Source of the DNA: Tessaracoccus flavus
Lineage (GTDB): Bacteria > Actinomycetota > Actinomycetes > Propionibacteriales > Propionibacteriaceae
Length of the DNA: 64,000 nucleotides
NCBI RefSeq assembly: GCF_001997295.1
Contig: NZ_CP019605.1
Span: 62,001-126,000, forward strand
Direction: 5' to 3'
Position numbers and translations under genes: made by a program
The notes under the pieces: generated by a model
What the model was told of the DNA's origin: nothing
The model's database searches: none
The model's input: the letters and a program-made list of their open reading frames with translations, nothing else
In this document: piece after piece, positions 8,605 to 16,839 of the stretch
How positions within the stretch are numbered: the first letter of the stretch is position 1
Layout: each line of letters opens with the position of its first letter

Positions 8605-9467
8605 TGCCCGAACTCCCAGAAGTAGCAGCGCTCGCACAGGCGCTCGAAGAGAAGCTGCGGGGCCGGGTGATCGCCGCTGGCCACCTCGTGTCGTTCTCGG
8701 CGCTCAAGACCTACCGCATCGGCCTGGAGGCCCTCGCCGGACTCGAGATCGGGAGTGTCACCAGACACGGCAAGTTTCTCGACATCGAGGCGCAGGGGAT
8801 CCACCTCATCTTCCATCTCGCCCGGGCCGGTTGGGTCAAGTGGCACGACGAGGTGCCCGCTGTGCCAGCCCGGGCGGGGAAGTCCGGGCTCGCCCTGCGC
8901 GTTGTCCTCGACGACGGCTCCGGATTCAGCCTCACCGAAGCCGGCACCCAGAAGCATCTGGCCGTCTACATCGTCGAGGACCCTGCCGAGGTGCCGGGCA
9001 TCGCGGCCCTGGGTCCCGACCCGCTGGCGGAAGGCTTCACGGCAGACGACCTCGGCCGCATCCTGGCCGACGCGGGCCGAGCGCAACTCAAGGGCGTCCT
9101 GCGCGATCAGAAGACTCTGGCAGGAATCGGCAATGCGTACTCCGACGAGATCCTGCACGCAGCCAGGCTGAGCCCGTTCAAGCCGGCCAACTCCCTGGAA
9201 AAGGAGGGCGTGGACGAGCTGTACCGGCACATCCGCCAGGTCCTGGGCGACGCCGTCGTTGCGGCGAGCGGCCACCCCATCGAGGAACTCAAGGACGCGA
9301 AGCGGGCCAGCATGCGGGTCCACGGCCGGACCGGCGAGCAGTGTGACGAGTGCGGGACGACGATCGCGGAGGTGTCGTTCGTCGATTCGTCGCTCCAGTA
9401 CTGCCCGGGGTGCCAGACCGGAGGAAAGCCCTTGGCTGACCGTCGGCTTTCCAAGTTGTTGAAGTAG
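8604..9467 (+). CDS. Fpg/Nei family DNA glycosylase
   Basis: A bifunctional DNA glycosylase/AP lyase for oxidised bases, 287 aa. The N-terminus is MPELPEV, where Pro2 becomes the nucleophile after Met removal and Glu3 is the general acid. The helix-two-turn-helix region contains LKGVLRDQKTLAGIGNAYSDEIL. The C-terminal zinc finger is CDEC...CPGC (about residues 249-272). The open frame begins upstream at 8424, but the ATG at 8604 with a GAGGAGG just before it is the only start giving MPELPE. The short tail after the finger fits the actinobacterial Fpg/Nei type; base preference cannot be read from sequence. Confidence 0.93.
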   Translation: MPELPEVAALAQALEEKLRGRVIAAGHLVSFSALKTYRIGLEALAGLEIGSVTRHGKFLDIEAQGIHLIFHLARAGWVKWHDEVPAVPARAGKSGLALRVVLDDGSGFSLTEAGTQKHLAVYIVEDPAEVPGIAALGPDPLAEGFTADDLGRILADAGRAQLKGVLRDQKTLAGIGNAYSDEILHAARLSPFKPANSLEKEGVDELYRHIRQVLGDAVVAASGHPIEELKDAKRASMRVHGRTGEQCDECGTTIAEVSFVDSSLQYCPGCQTGGKPLADRRLSKLLK

Positions 9468-9505
9468 CGGCTCTGCGGCCGACAGGGTGGGCCTACGATG
9501 TCGTC

Positions 9506-10306
9506 ATGTCAGACGCGATGGGCAAGGTCGAGGACGCGGCCAAAGACGTTGAGGATCACCCGGCAGCTTCGTGGGTGGCGGCCGCCGGGCACGTCGCCAA
9601 CGGCATCGTGCACGCGGTGATCGGGTTGATCGCGATCAGCATCGCACGCGGTGCTGCCGGTGAGGCTGATCAGGGCGGAGCGATGCGCGCCATTGAATCG
9701 ACGCCGCTGGGTGAGATCTCGCTCTGGGTCGTGGGCGTGTCGATGGTCGGGCTCGGCCTCTACACCCTGGCTACCGCCATCGGACAGCTCCGGGACGACC
9801 TGTGGCAGGGGCTCAAGGACCTGGGGAGGATGGTCACCTACTTCGCCGTCGGTGTCGTGGCACTGACCTACGCCACGGGTGGCACCTCCAGCGGAGAGGG
9901 CACCACCGAATCACTCAGCGCTCGCCTCATGGCCACCGGCTGGGGCTCGATCTTGCTGGTCATCGTCGGCCTCGCCATCGTCGCGATCGGGGTGGGGATG
10001 ATCGTCAGCGGAGTGCGTCAGCGCTTCATGCGGCACGTCGACGTGTCGCCCAAATCCCAGAAGTGGTTCGTCCCGCTCGGGATCGCAGGCTACGTGGCCA
10101 AGGGGTTGGCCGTGGCTGCCGTCGGGGTGCTGTTCGTCGTCGCAGTGTGGACGAGTGACCCGTCGCAGACCGGTGGCCTGGACGGCGCCCTGAAGTCCTT
10201 CACCCAGTTGCCGTTCGGGCGGGTCGTGCTGTTCGGGATCGCCGTCGGGCTGATCACCTACGGGCTCTTCTGCCTGGCCCGCGCGAGGAAGGCGAAGCCC
10301 GCCTAG
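9506..10306 (+). CDS. DUF1206 integral membrane protein
   Basis: This 266-aa protein has six hydrophobic segments arranged as three repeats of two, each unit opening with a similar motif (AAAGHVANGIVHAVIGLIAI, LGRMVTYFAVGVVALTYA, LGIAGYVAKGLAVAAVGV). That threefold pattern with a Gly-Tyr/His entry is typical of DUF1206. The family's function is unknown. The N-terminal 25 residues are charged and soluble. It is convergent with the TetR gene 12 bp away, with no room for a separate promoter between them. Confidence 0.85.
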   Translation: MSDAMGKVEDAAKDVEDHPAASWVAAAGHVANGIVHAVIGLIAISIARGAAGEADQGGAMRAIESTPLGEISLWVVGVSMVGLGLYTLATAIGQLRDDLWQGLKDLGRMVTYFAVGVVALTYATGGTSSGEGTTESLSARLMATGWGSILLVIVGLAIVAIGVGMIVSGVRQRFMRHVDVSPKSQKWFVPLGIAGYVAKGLAVAAVGVLFVVAVWTSDPSQTGGLDGALKSFTQLPFGRVVLFGIAVGLITYGLFCLARARKAKPA

Positions 10307-10318
10307 GGCCCCGCCCTT

Positions 10319-10933
10319 CTAGACCCGCCAGTCGCCGAGCGCCCCCTCGAGCGCCCCGAGTGACGCCTCGATCACTGCCCACCGCAGGTCAGGCGAGCAT
10401 TCGGAGTTGGCCCAGCGGAGGCAGGCCTGGTCGACGAATCCGAGATAACCGTGCAGCGACATCTCGTGCCGCGCCCAGGCGTCGGGGGTGAGCCCCAGGG
10501 ATGCACGCAGGTCCGCCACGTGGCGCAACCTGCCCTCCTCGCGAACGGCCAGGGCCTCGGGCGGCTCATCGCCGGCGAGGAACGGGTTGGTCCAGGACGT
10601 CGGATCGGCCGCGACGTGGTCGAGGTACGCCTCGAGTAGCGCCCGCACCTTGTCCCGTGGTGGGGAGCCTGTGGGCAGCGACGCGACGGCGGAGCGCTGC
10701 TGAGAGGCAAGCGCATCGTCGGCCGCCTGGACCACCGCCGCGTAGAGTCCCGCCTTCGACGTGAAGTACCGGTAGACCAGTGCGGGCGAGGCGCCGACCC
10801 CTTCCGCCACGTCGGCAACGCGGACGTCGGCGTACGGTCTCGCCCGGAAGGCGGCTGCGGCGCCCGCGAGGATGTCATCGCGCCGAGCGTCCGCGGCCAT
10901 CCGGGTTCGTGGGGTTCGGTCGGTGCGGGCCAT
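10319..10933 (-). CDS. TetR family transcriptional regulator
   Basis: A one-domain repressor of 204 aa. The N-terminal helix-turn-helix reads DILAGAAAAFRARPYADVRVADVAEGVGASPALVYRYFTSKAGLY, a standard TetR_N. The C-terminal ligand domain is not specific to a known subgroup. The frame could extend to 11005, but MARTDRTPRTR at 10933 is preferred because the upstream stretch contains the operator palindromes and is not conserved-looking. The regulator faces the GH13 gene at 11023, and two matching palindromes lie between them, so it most likely represses both itself and that gene. Its ligand is unknown. Confidence 0.88.
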   Translation of the reverse strand: MARTDRTPRTRMAADARRDDILAGAAAAFRARPYADVRVADVAEGVGASPALVYRYFTSKAGLYAAVVQAADDALASQQRSAVASLPTGSPPRDKVRALLEAYLDHVAADPTSWTNPFLAGDEPPEALAVREEGRLRHVADLRASLGLTPDAWARHEMSLHGYLGFVDQACLRWANSECSPDLRWAVIEASLGALEGALGDWRV

Positions 10934-10968
10934 GGCTGCACAGTAGCGGGCCAGTTGCCGAAAAGCCA

Positions 10969-11013
10969 TTACTGAACTAGAGTCAGTAAAAGTTATTGAC
11001 TCCAACTCACTAA
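10969..11013. promoter_or_regulatory. Twin TetR operators
   Basis: Two 21-bp palindromes of the same design: TTACTGA-N7-TCAGTAA (10969-10989, perfect arms) and TTATTGA-N7-TCACTAA (10993-11013, one mismatch between arms), with centres 24 bp apart. The second overlaps the AAGGAG ribosome-binding site of the GH13 gene, and the first lies 36 bp upstream of the TetR start. Shape, duplication and position argue for direct binding by the adjacent TetR. Confidence 0.8.
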
Positions 11014-11022
11014 GGAGATCGC

Positions 11023-12198
11023 ATGCTTGAGCACGCCGTCTGGTGGCACGTCTACCCCCTGGGTGCCCTCGGCGCCCCGATTCGCGGGGAGCACGGTGCG
11101 CCCGAGCCGCGCCTGCGCCGATTGGAGGCGTGGCTGGACTACGCCGTCGAATTGGGGTGCAACGGCCTGCTCCTCAACCCCGTCTTCGCCTCGGTGGCCC
11201 ATGGGTACGAAACTCTCGACCACTACCGCATCGACCCGCGGCTGGGGGACACGGAGGACTTCGACGCTCTGGTCGCTGCGGCGGCTAGCCGTGGTCTCCA
11301 CGTGGTGCTCGACGGAGTCTTCAACCACGTCGCCCGCGAACATCCTCTGGTCGCGGCCCGGCCGGACATGATCCGCTGGCAGGGTGATCAGCCGAAGGGG
11401 TGGGAGGGCCATTCTGACCTCGTCGAGCTCAACCACGATCACCCGGAAGTGCGCGCGATGGTGGCCGACATCATGGCGCACTGGCTGCGCCGGGGCGTGG
11501 CGGGATGGCGTCTCGACGTCGCCTACGCGGTGCCCGCGGACTTCTGGCGCGACGTCCTTGGTCGGGTCCGCGCGGAGTTCCCGTCCGCGATCTTCCTCGG
11601 CGAGGTGATCCACGGGGACTACGCGGTCATCGCGCGGGATTCCACCTTCGACTCGGTGACCCAGTACGAGCTGTGGAAGGCGATCTGGAGCTCGCTGGTG
11701 GACCGCAACGGCTGGGAGCTGGCCCACGCCATCGAGCGGCACGCCGCGTTCAGCGCGGAGTTCATTCCCAACACGTTCACCGGCAACCACGACGTCAGCC
11801 GGATGGCGAGCCTCGTCGAGCCCCACCAGCTGCCGATCACCCCGTACCTGCTCACCACCCTCCCCGGCGCGCCGTCGGTGTACTACGGCGACGAGCAGGG
11901 GTTTACGGGGCTGAAGACCGACCGGCTCGGCGGCGACGACGACGTGCGGCCACCCCTGCCTGCGTCTCCCGCCGACCTCTCGGCGCTCGGTGCCGGCATG
12001 CTCCACCACTACCAGGCGGCGATCGCGCTGCGCCGTCGCAACCCCTGGCTCGCGACGGCCGATGTCGAGGTGACCAGACGCGCCAACGAAGCCATCTCCT
12101 ACCGGGTGACGGGCAGCGGGAACACGCTGGATGTCCACATCGACCTCGTCGGTGGGGGCGTCACCATCGAGGGCTCGGGCGAGCACCTCGTCGTCTAG
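11023..12198 (+). CDS. GH13 alpha-amylase family enzyme
   Basis: A 391-aa (beta/alpha)8 glycoside hydrolase acting on alpha-glucosides. All four conserved regions are visible: LDGVFNH (97-102), GWRLDVAYA (nucleophile D165), GEVIHG (acid/base E194) and FTGNHDVSR (NHD at 255-257). It is shorter than classical amylases and has no signal peptide, so a cytoplasmic role on maltodextrins, trehalose or sucrose-type substrates is likely, but specificity cannot be assigned. The ATG at 11023 has AAGGAG close by. Expression is probably controlled by the divergent TetR. Confidence 0.9.
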   Translation: MLEHAVWWHVYPLGALGAPIRGEHGAPEPRLRRLEAWLDYAVELGCNGLLLNPVFASVAHGYETLDHYRIDPRLGDTEDFDALVAAAASRGLHVVLDGVFNHVAREHPLVAARPDMIRWQGDQPKGWEGHSDLVELNHDHPEVRAMVADIMAHWLRRGVAGWRLDVAYAVPADFWRDVLGRVRAEFPSAIFLGEVIHGDYAVIARDSTFDSVTQYELWKAIWSSLVDRNGWELAHAIERHAAFSAEFIPNTFTGNHDVSRMASLVEPHQLPITPYLLTTLPGAPSVYYGDEQGFTGLKTDRLGGDDDVRPPLPASPADLSALGAGMLHHYQAAIALRRRNPWLATADVEVTRRANEAISYRVTGSGNTLDVHIDLVGGGVTIEGSGEHLVV

Positions 12199-12217
12199 CG
12201 AACCCGATCACGCCCCC

Positions 12218-12496
12218 TCAGGCCCTGGCGTGAGCGGGTATGTCCGCGACGATCTGCCGCTGCCGCGCCGTCGACGCTTCCCAGGAGCGCTGCGCCTCCA
12301 CGTAGGCCTGACGGGCGCGCTCTCCCCAGAGGGCCGAGGTGCCGTTCAGCTCCGACTGGAGGTCGGCCAGCAGCGAGGCGAGCGCATCCTGAGCGGCGGT
12401 GAGGCGGGCCAGGCCTTCCGCGAGGCCGTCGTCGGTCGGGATGGACGCGCGCCGCACCGGCTGACCCGGACGTCCGTGGCTGATGTCGACGTTCAT
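12218..12496 (-). CDS. WXG100-like small secreted protein (second of pair)
   Basis: A 92-aa, all-helical protein with the hairpin signature ALWGERARQAYVEA (W57-G58), a variant of the WXG turn in which the middle position is lost. Flanking helices carry heptad spacing (LARLTAAQDALASLLADLQSEL; ARQRQIVADI). Such proteins are usually heterodimeric type VII secretion substrates or partners. Its ATG overlaps the stop of the upstream WXG100 gene (ATGA), so the pair is made together. No EccC ATPase or other ESX component is in the window. Confidence 0.75.
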   Translation of the reverse strand: MNVDISHGRPGQPVRRASIPTDDGLAEGLARLTAAQDALASLLADLQSELNGTSALWGERARQAYVEAQRSWEASTARQRQIVADIPAHARA

Positions 12497-12783
12497 CGAC
12501 CCGGCCCGACGATGGGGGTGGCGCTGCGTCCACCCTGTTCGCGGAGGGACTCCACGAGCGAGGAATGGATGAGGTCGAGGCCCTGTTTCACCCGCTCGAA
12601 CTCGGTGTCGAAGCGGCGGTAATCGCCCTGGAACGCGGATGCCGCCCGCCCGTGCCAGCGGGAATCCAGCTCCGCCATCTGCCCCTGCAGTCTGGTCTGA
12701 AGGGCGTGGATCTGCTGGTGGCGGGATTCGACGCGCTGGGCCGCGCGCTGCATCGTTTCGCGGTTGCCCGCGGGTTCGCTCAT
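12493..12783 (-). CDS. WXG100 family protein (first of pair)
   Basis: A small helical-hairpin protein of 96 aa with the turn motif SRWHGRAASAFQGDYRRFD (W43-H44-G45) and flanking helices EIHALQTRLQGQMAEL-like and FERVKQGLDLIHSSL. I chose the ATG at 12783, which has GAGGGAG upstream, over the start at 12798. Together with the overlapping downstream gene it forms an EsxA/EsxB-like pair. The last residues (GGRSATPIVGPGR) are extended and could hold a secretion tail, but no YxxxD/E motif is visible. Confidence 0.8.
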   Translation of the reverse strand: MSEPAGNRETMQRAAQRVESRHQQIHALQTRLQGQMAELDSRWHGRAASAFQGDYRRFDTEFERVKQGLDLIHSSLVESLREQGGRSATPIVGPGR

Positions 12784-12982
12784 GATCTGCTCCCTCATCG
12801 TCGACGGTGAGCCCCCCGGCTCAGTAGCGCAACGTCACCCCCCATGCCGACTGCACCATCGACACTATGCGCCGATGGGGTCAAATATCAGCGTCGTCCA
12901 CGCACCAATAGAACCGACGTCCGTCCTTCCATCCCGCCGACTGCGGACGGGCCGGGTCACGCAGGTGGCCTAATGTAGAGCC

Positions 12983-13885
12983 GTGCTCGGATACTTCGGC
13001 CCCGCGGGGACCTTCACTCACCAGGCGCTGCGCACCATCTCGGCCGAGGACGCGGTGGCGTTCGCCAGCGTCCGCGAGGCGTTGGAGGCAGTACGCGAGG
13101 GCCAACTGCTCGGTGCCGTCGTGCCCATCGAGAACTCGGTCGAGGGAGGCGTGTCGGCCACGCTGGACGAGCTGATTGCGGGCGAACCGCTGGCCATCCG
13201 TCGTGAAATCGTGATCGCCGTCGAGTTCGGCCTCTACGTGCGTCCGGGCACGCAGTTGCACGAGGTGCGTGAGGTGCTCACCCACGGTCACGCCGCGGCC
13301 CAGTGCCGCGACTGGTTGGCGTTGATGGTGCCGCAGGCGACCGTCACGGAGGCCGGCTCGACCGCCGGCGCTGCGGCCGAGGTTGCGCGCCCCGAGTCCC
13401 GGTACGACGCCGCAGTGTGCGCGAGGGTCGCCGGCCAGCTCTACGGCCTGACGGAGCTGGCCTATCAGATCGAGGACAACCCGGGGGCCGTCACCAGGTT
13501 CGTCGAGGTGGGGCTGGCCGGGTCGGTCCCGGAGCGCACCGGCGCGGACAAGACGACGCTTGTGGCGTACATGCGCGAGGACCACGCGGGTGCCCTGCTC
13601 GAGATCCTCGAGCAGTTTGCCGTGCGTGGCGTCAACCTGAGCCGCATCGAGTCTCGGCCGACGAAGACGACGCTGGGCAGCTACTGCTTCTCCATCGACG
13701 TGGAGGGGCACCTGGACGACAAGCGTGTCGCCGAGGCGCTCGAGGGACTCCACCGCGTGTGCCCGCGCGTGCACTTCCTCGGCTCCTACCCCCGGGCGGA
13801 CGGGCGCAGGCCGGCTGTCGGCTACGGCTCCACCGACGAGGAGTTCGACGCTGCCGCGGAGTGGGTCGCGAGCCTCGGGGGCTGA
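12983..13885 (+). CDS. pheA: Prephenate dehydratase
   Basis: This enzyme converts prephenate to phenylpyruvate in phenylalanine synthesis. At 300 aa it is the stand-alone bacterial type. Catalytic-domain blocks are GYFGPAGTFTHQAL, VVPIENSVEGGV and the T-R-F motif in NPGAVTRFVEV (near residue 172). A C-terminal ACT domain begins near HAGALLEIL and contains the ESRP stretch (SRIESRPTK), the usual site of feedback inhibition by Phe. GTG start at 12983. Its last 64 bp overlap the 3' end of the convergent kinase-like gene. Confidence 0.95.
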   Translation: MLGYFGPAGTFTHQALRTISAEDAVAFASVREALEAVREGQLLGAVVPIENSVEGGVSATLDELIAGEPLAIRREIVIAVEFGLYVRPGTQLHEVREVLTHGHAAAQCRDWLALMVPQATVTEAGSTAGAAAEVARPESRYDAAVCARVAGQLYGLTELAYQIEDNPGAVTRFVEVGLAGSVPERTGADKTTLVAYMREDHAGALLEILEQFAVRGVNLSRIESRPTKTTLGSYCFSIDVEGHLDDKRVAEALEGLHRVCPRVHFLGSYPRADGRRPAVGYGSTDEEFDAAAEWVASLGG

Positions 13886-15435
13886 GCCACCGCAGTGCCC
13901 CCACCCGCGCCTGCAGCTCGCGGTGGGACCACGACACGGACTGCGCCCGGCACCACGTCGAACTGGACACGCAGCACCTCGCCGACCACGTCCCCGTCGA
14001 TCTGGAACAGGACCGGCCGTGCGGCCTCCACCACCGCGCGGTGACCACGGACCCGGTCGAGGAGCGGCTCGTAGGTGGAGTGCGTCAGCACGCCGGCCAT
14101 CATCTGCGCGACGTCGGCGACATGCCTGGGAGAGGCGATGAGGAGGTCGAGCAGCCCGTCGCTGGCGCTTGCGTGCGGCATCAGGGACACCCCGGCCTGG
14201 AGATCGCCCACATTGCCCACCTCCACGAGGGAGGCATCGCGCTCGATGGGTTCGGAGTCGTCGACTGTGACCCGTACGGGCACGGGGGTGGCCCGGATGT
14301 GCGAGAGTCCCGCCACCAGGTAAGCCACCGGTCCGAGCTGGTTCTTCAAATTCTCGTCGGCATCCTGCAGCACGGCAGCGTCGGCACCCAGCCCCGCCAT
14401 GACGGCGGCGAAGGACTGGCTGCCGTCGTCGAGATCGGTGACCCGGACAAGGTCCAGCGGGCCGGGGACGCCTGTGAGAGCGAGCTCCAGTGCGCGCTGA
14501 AGGTCGAGCGGGATGCCCAGGTTGCGGGCCAGCAGGTTCCCGGTGCCCAGGGGCAGCAGGCCGACGGTGGCGTCGGCGCCGACGAGGGCGCCACAGACGC
14601 TGCGGACTGTGCCGTCGCCCCCGGCCACCAGTACCAGATCGACGCCCGCGCCCCGCGCGGCCTCGGCCATGCCCGGGCCCGGGTCGTCGGCGCGCGTCTC
14701 CAACCAGAGCGCAGGGCGCCATCCCTCGTCGGCGAGGGTCCCGTCGACCGTGCGGCGCAGGAGGCCGAGGTCGCGCACCTTGGTGGGGTTGTAGATGACG
14801 GCGGCGCGCCCCGCGCCGGAGCCGGGGGTGAGCGGACGCAGGAGGTGCACGTCGGCGAGCAGCCCAGCCAGCGACCAGGCGAAGGCGCCCAGCAGCACGG
14901 CCCCGATCACCCCCGTGGGGCGGCTGGCGGACAGGTAGAGGCCGTTGGCGGCGACGGCCGCGACAAGGAGCGTGGAGGCGGCCGTCCAGGCGGCAACGAG
15001 ACCGCCGCGTCGTCGGGTTGCGACGACGATGGTGACCACCGTCATGCCCAGGGTGACCGCGGCCGTGACCCGCGGGGAGGGGTAGGCGTCAGCAGCCAGG
15101 GCGCGCCAGGGTGCTGAGACGGGTGCGGCGGCGATGAAGTAAGCGAAAAGCTGCGCCAGCGACGCCGCCAGCGTGACGGCCAACACGGTCGCACCGGCCA
15201 GCGCGCTGAGCCGACGCCGCGACGCCCACAGTGCGATCAGGAGAGCCATCGCGTAGAGGAAGGGTGGGAAGGTGAGTGTTGCCATCGTGTGGGCGGCCAC
15301 GCTCTCCCAACCCCTGCGCGGGGCCGTCCACCTCCAGAGCGGGTCGAGGTCCACCGGGGCGGTGAGCGTCCAGGTCAGGAGCGCTGCCCCGCTGAGTGCG
15401 GCGGCCACGATGGTGAACTCAGAGCGCCTGACCAT
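13822..15435 (-). CDS. Membrane-anchored diacylglycerol kinase-like protein
   Basis: A 537-aa two-part protein. Residues 1-200 contain about six hydrophobic segments. From residue 211 (AAVIYNPTKV) comes a diacylglycerol/sphingosine kinase-like catalytic domain: GGDGTV at 272-277 and the glycine-rich LGTGNLLARNL at 296-306 are the nucleotide-binding motifs. The family phosphorylates lipid hydroxyl groups. The membrane half resembles the phosphatidate-phosphatase-like or undefined N-termini seen in actinobacterial fusions; no PAP2 catalytic motif stands out. The 3' end overlaps pheA by 64 bp on the opposite strand. Confidence 0.85.
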   Translation of the reverse strand: MVRRSEFTIVAAALSGAALLTWTLTAPVDLDPLWRWTAPRRGWESVAAHTMATLTFPPFLYAMALLIALWASRRRLSALAGATVLAVTLAASLAQLFAYFIAAAPVSAPWRALAADAYPSPRVTAAVTLGMTVVTIVVATRRRGGLVAAWTAASTLLVAAVAANGLYLSASRPTGVIGAVLLGAFAWSLAGLLADVHLLRPLTPGSGAGRAAVIYNPTKVRDLGLLRRTVDGTLADEGWRPALWLETRADDPGPGMAEAARGAGVDLVLVAGGDGTVRSVCGALVGADATVGLLPLGTGNLLARNLGIPLDLQRALELALTGVPGPLDLVRVTDLDDGSQSFAAVMAGLGADAAVLQDADENLKNQLGPVAYLVAGLSHIRATPVPVRVTVDDSEPIERDASLVEVGNVGDLQAGVSLMPHASASDGLLDLLIASPRHVADVAQMMAGVLTHSTYEPLLDRVRGHRAVVEAARPVLFQIDGDVVGEVLRVQFDVVPGAVRVVVPPRAAGAGGGTAVAQPPRLATHSAAASNSSSVEP

Positions 15436-15462
15436 GGCGTGATTGTGGCACGGGGGCCGGGG

Positions 15463-16656
15463 TCAGGCCGGACGCAGGCGCGTGCGGGGTGGACGTCGGA
15501 CGAACAGCCAGGGCAGGACAGCCGCCGCGAGGACGAGGCCGGTGGCGGCGAAGGCCCAGCCGAAGCCGAGAACGTCGGCGATGAGGCCGGCGAGCATCGT
15601 CCCGGCGATCGACCCGAGGTCGAGTGCCATCGAATAGGTGGACAGCGCCTGGCCGCCGTTTCGTTCGGTGCCGATGAGGTCCCCCAGCAGCGCCTGCGAA
15701 GCGGGCCCCAGGAGCGCCGCGCCGACGCCGGCCAGCGCCGAGAGGCCGAGGAACCAGAACAGATTCTCACCCCACCCGAAGAACGCGGTGGCGAGCGCGG
15801 AGACGGCCAGCCCCAGGACGAGGAAGGGGCGCCGCCCGTAGCGGTCGACGAGCCTGCCGGTGACCTGCTGGGCGATGGCGCTACCGGCGGCGAAGAGGGT
15901 CAGCGCGATGCCCGCCCAGGCGGCACCGATGGCGGGCACTGAGGCTGCCATGAGCGGCAGGAGGGCGATGCGCACGCCGAAGTTGGCCCAGCCGTGGGCG
16001 AAGGCGGTGATGAGCAGGGCGCGGTAGTAGGGCATGCCCATGGCCTCTGCCAGCGACATGCGCTCACGGGTATCCGTCGACGTCGGGCGTCCCCCCGCGG
16101 CGTCCCGCAGGAAGATCAGCACGATCGCGATCGCGATGAACACAGCCCCGGAGTAGATGAAGAACGGGGCCCGCAGCCCGAGCCCGGAAAGGGCCGAGCC
16201 GAGGATCGGGCCGGCGATGCTCCCCAGCAGGAACGCGGTGCCGTACAGCGAGGCCGTGTGGCCCCGCTGCGACGGTGGGGAGAGCTTCACGAGCAGGGCC
16301 ATCGACGAGACGGTGAACATCACCGATCCGAGGCCGCCGAACCCACGAAAGACGATGAGGGTCCAGTAGTCGGGAGCGAGGCCACACAGCGCCGTCGAGA
16401 TGGCGTTGATGCTGAGCCCGAGGACGTAGATGTTGCGTTCGCCGAACTTGTTGACCAGCGCGCCGCCGGCCGGGGCGAAGATCAGGCGGATGAACGCGAA
16501 CACCGAGACGATCGCCGAGGCGGCCATCACCCCGACGTCGAAGGACGCCGCGAACTGCGGGAGGATCGGGGCGACGAAGCCGAACCCGAGCGCGATGATC
16601 ATCGCCGCCGCGATCAACACCCAGATCTCCGCCGAGATCGGCTCCCTCGTTTTCAC
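15463..16656 (-). CDS. MFS transporter
   Basis: A 12-helix major facilitator of 397 aa. The loop 2-3 signature is present as GGALVNKFGERNIYVLGL, with its second-half echo VTGRLVDRYGRRPFLVLGL. The N-terminus has a long run of hydrophobic residues after MKTREPISAEIW. The overall shape is that of the drug/proton antiporter (DHA1) group, but no substrate can be assigned. It starts 35 bp from a long inverted repeat and diverges from serS. Confidence 0.87.
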   Translation of the reverse strand: MKTREPISAEIWVLIAAAMIIALGFGFVAPILPQFAASFDVGVMAASAIVSVFAFIRLIFAPAGGALVNKFGERNIYVLGLSINAISTALCGLAPDYWTLIVFRGFGGLGSVMFTVSSMALLVKLSPPSQRGHTASLYGTAFLLGSIAGPILGSALSGLGLRAPFFIYSGAVFIAIAIVLIFLRDAAGGRPTSTDTRERMSLAEAMGMPYYRALLITAFAHGWANFGVRIALLPLMAASVPAIGAAWAGIALTLFAAGSAIAQQVTGRLVDRYGRRPFLVLGLAVSALATAFFGWGENLFWFLGLSALAGVGAALLGPASQALLGDLIGTERNGGQALSTYSMALDLGSIAGTMLAGLIADVLGFGWAFAATGLVLAAAVLPWLFVRRPPRTRLRPA

Positions 16657-16690
16657 CCACCAACCCTACGCTGGTCCGGTCGTGGGGGCT

Positions 16691-16777
16691 GAGTTGAGCA
16701 AATGAGATGGGTCGTCGAATCCGTAACGCTGTTACCCCGGCGTGTCGCGTGGTTGACCCATCTCACTTGCTCAACTC
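16691..16777. repeat. 87-bp inverted repeat between MFS and serS
   Basis: Arms of 23 bp (16691-16713 and 16755-16777; outer end GAGTTGAGCAAATGAG) match with one mismatch and enclose 41 nt that contain a smaller hairpin (GTAAC-GCT-GTTAC). It lies between two divergent genes, so a simple terminator role does not fit. It may be a small transposon-like element, a cruciform regulatory site or a leader structure for serS. No target-site duplication is obvious. Confidence 0.75.
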
Positions 16778-16839
16778 TCCCGGCCCTCGCGCACGCCGTC
16801 GGTGCGGGGGAGGGGAGCGGGCGTCGGTAAGGTGGGACC

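Noticed and set aside
16691..16839. T-box or SAM-type riboswitch before serS
   Set aside because: The T-box core sequence and a specifier loop are not visible; only the inverted repeat stands out.
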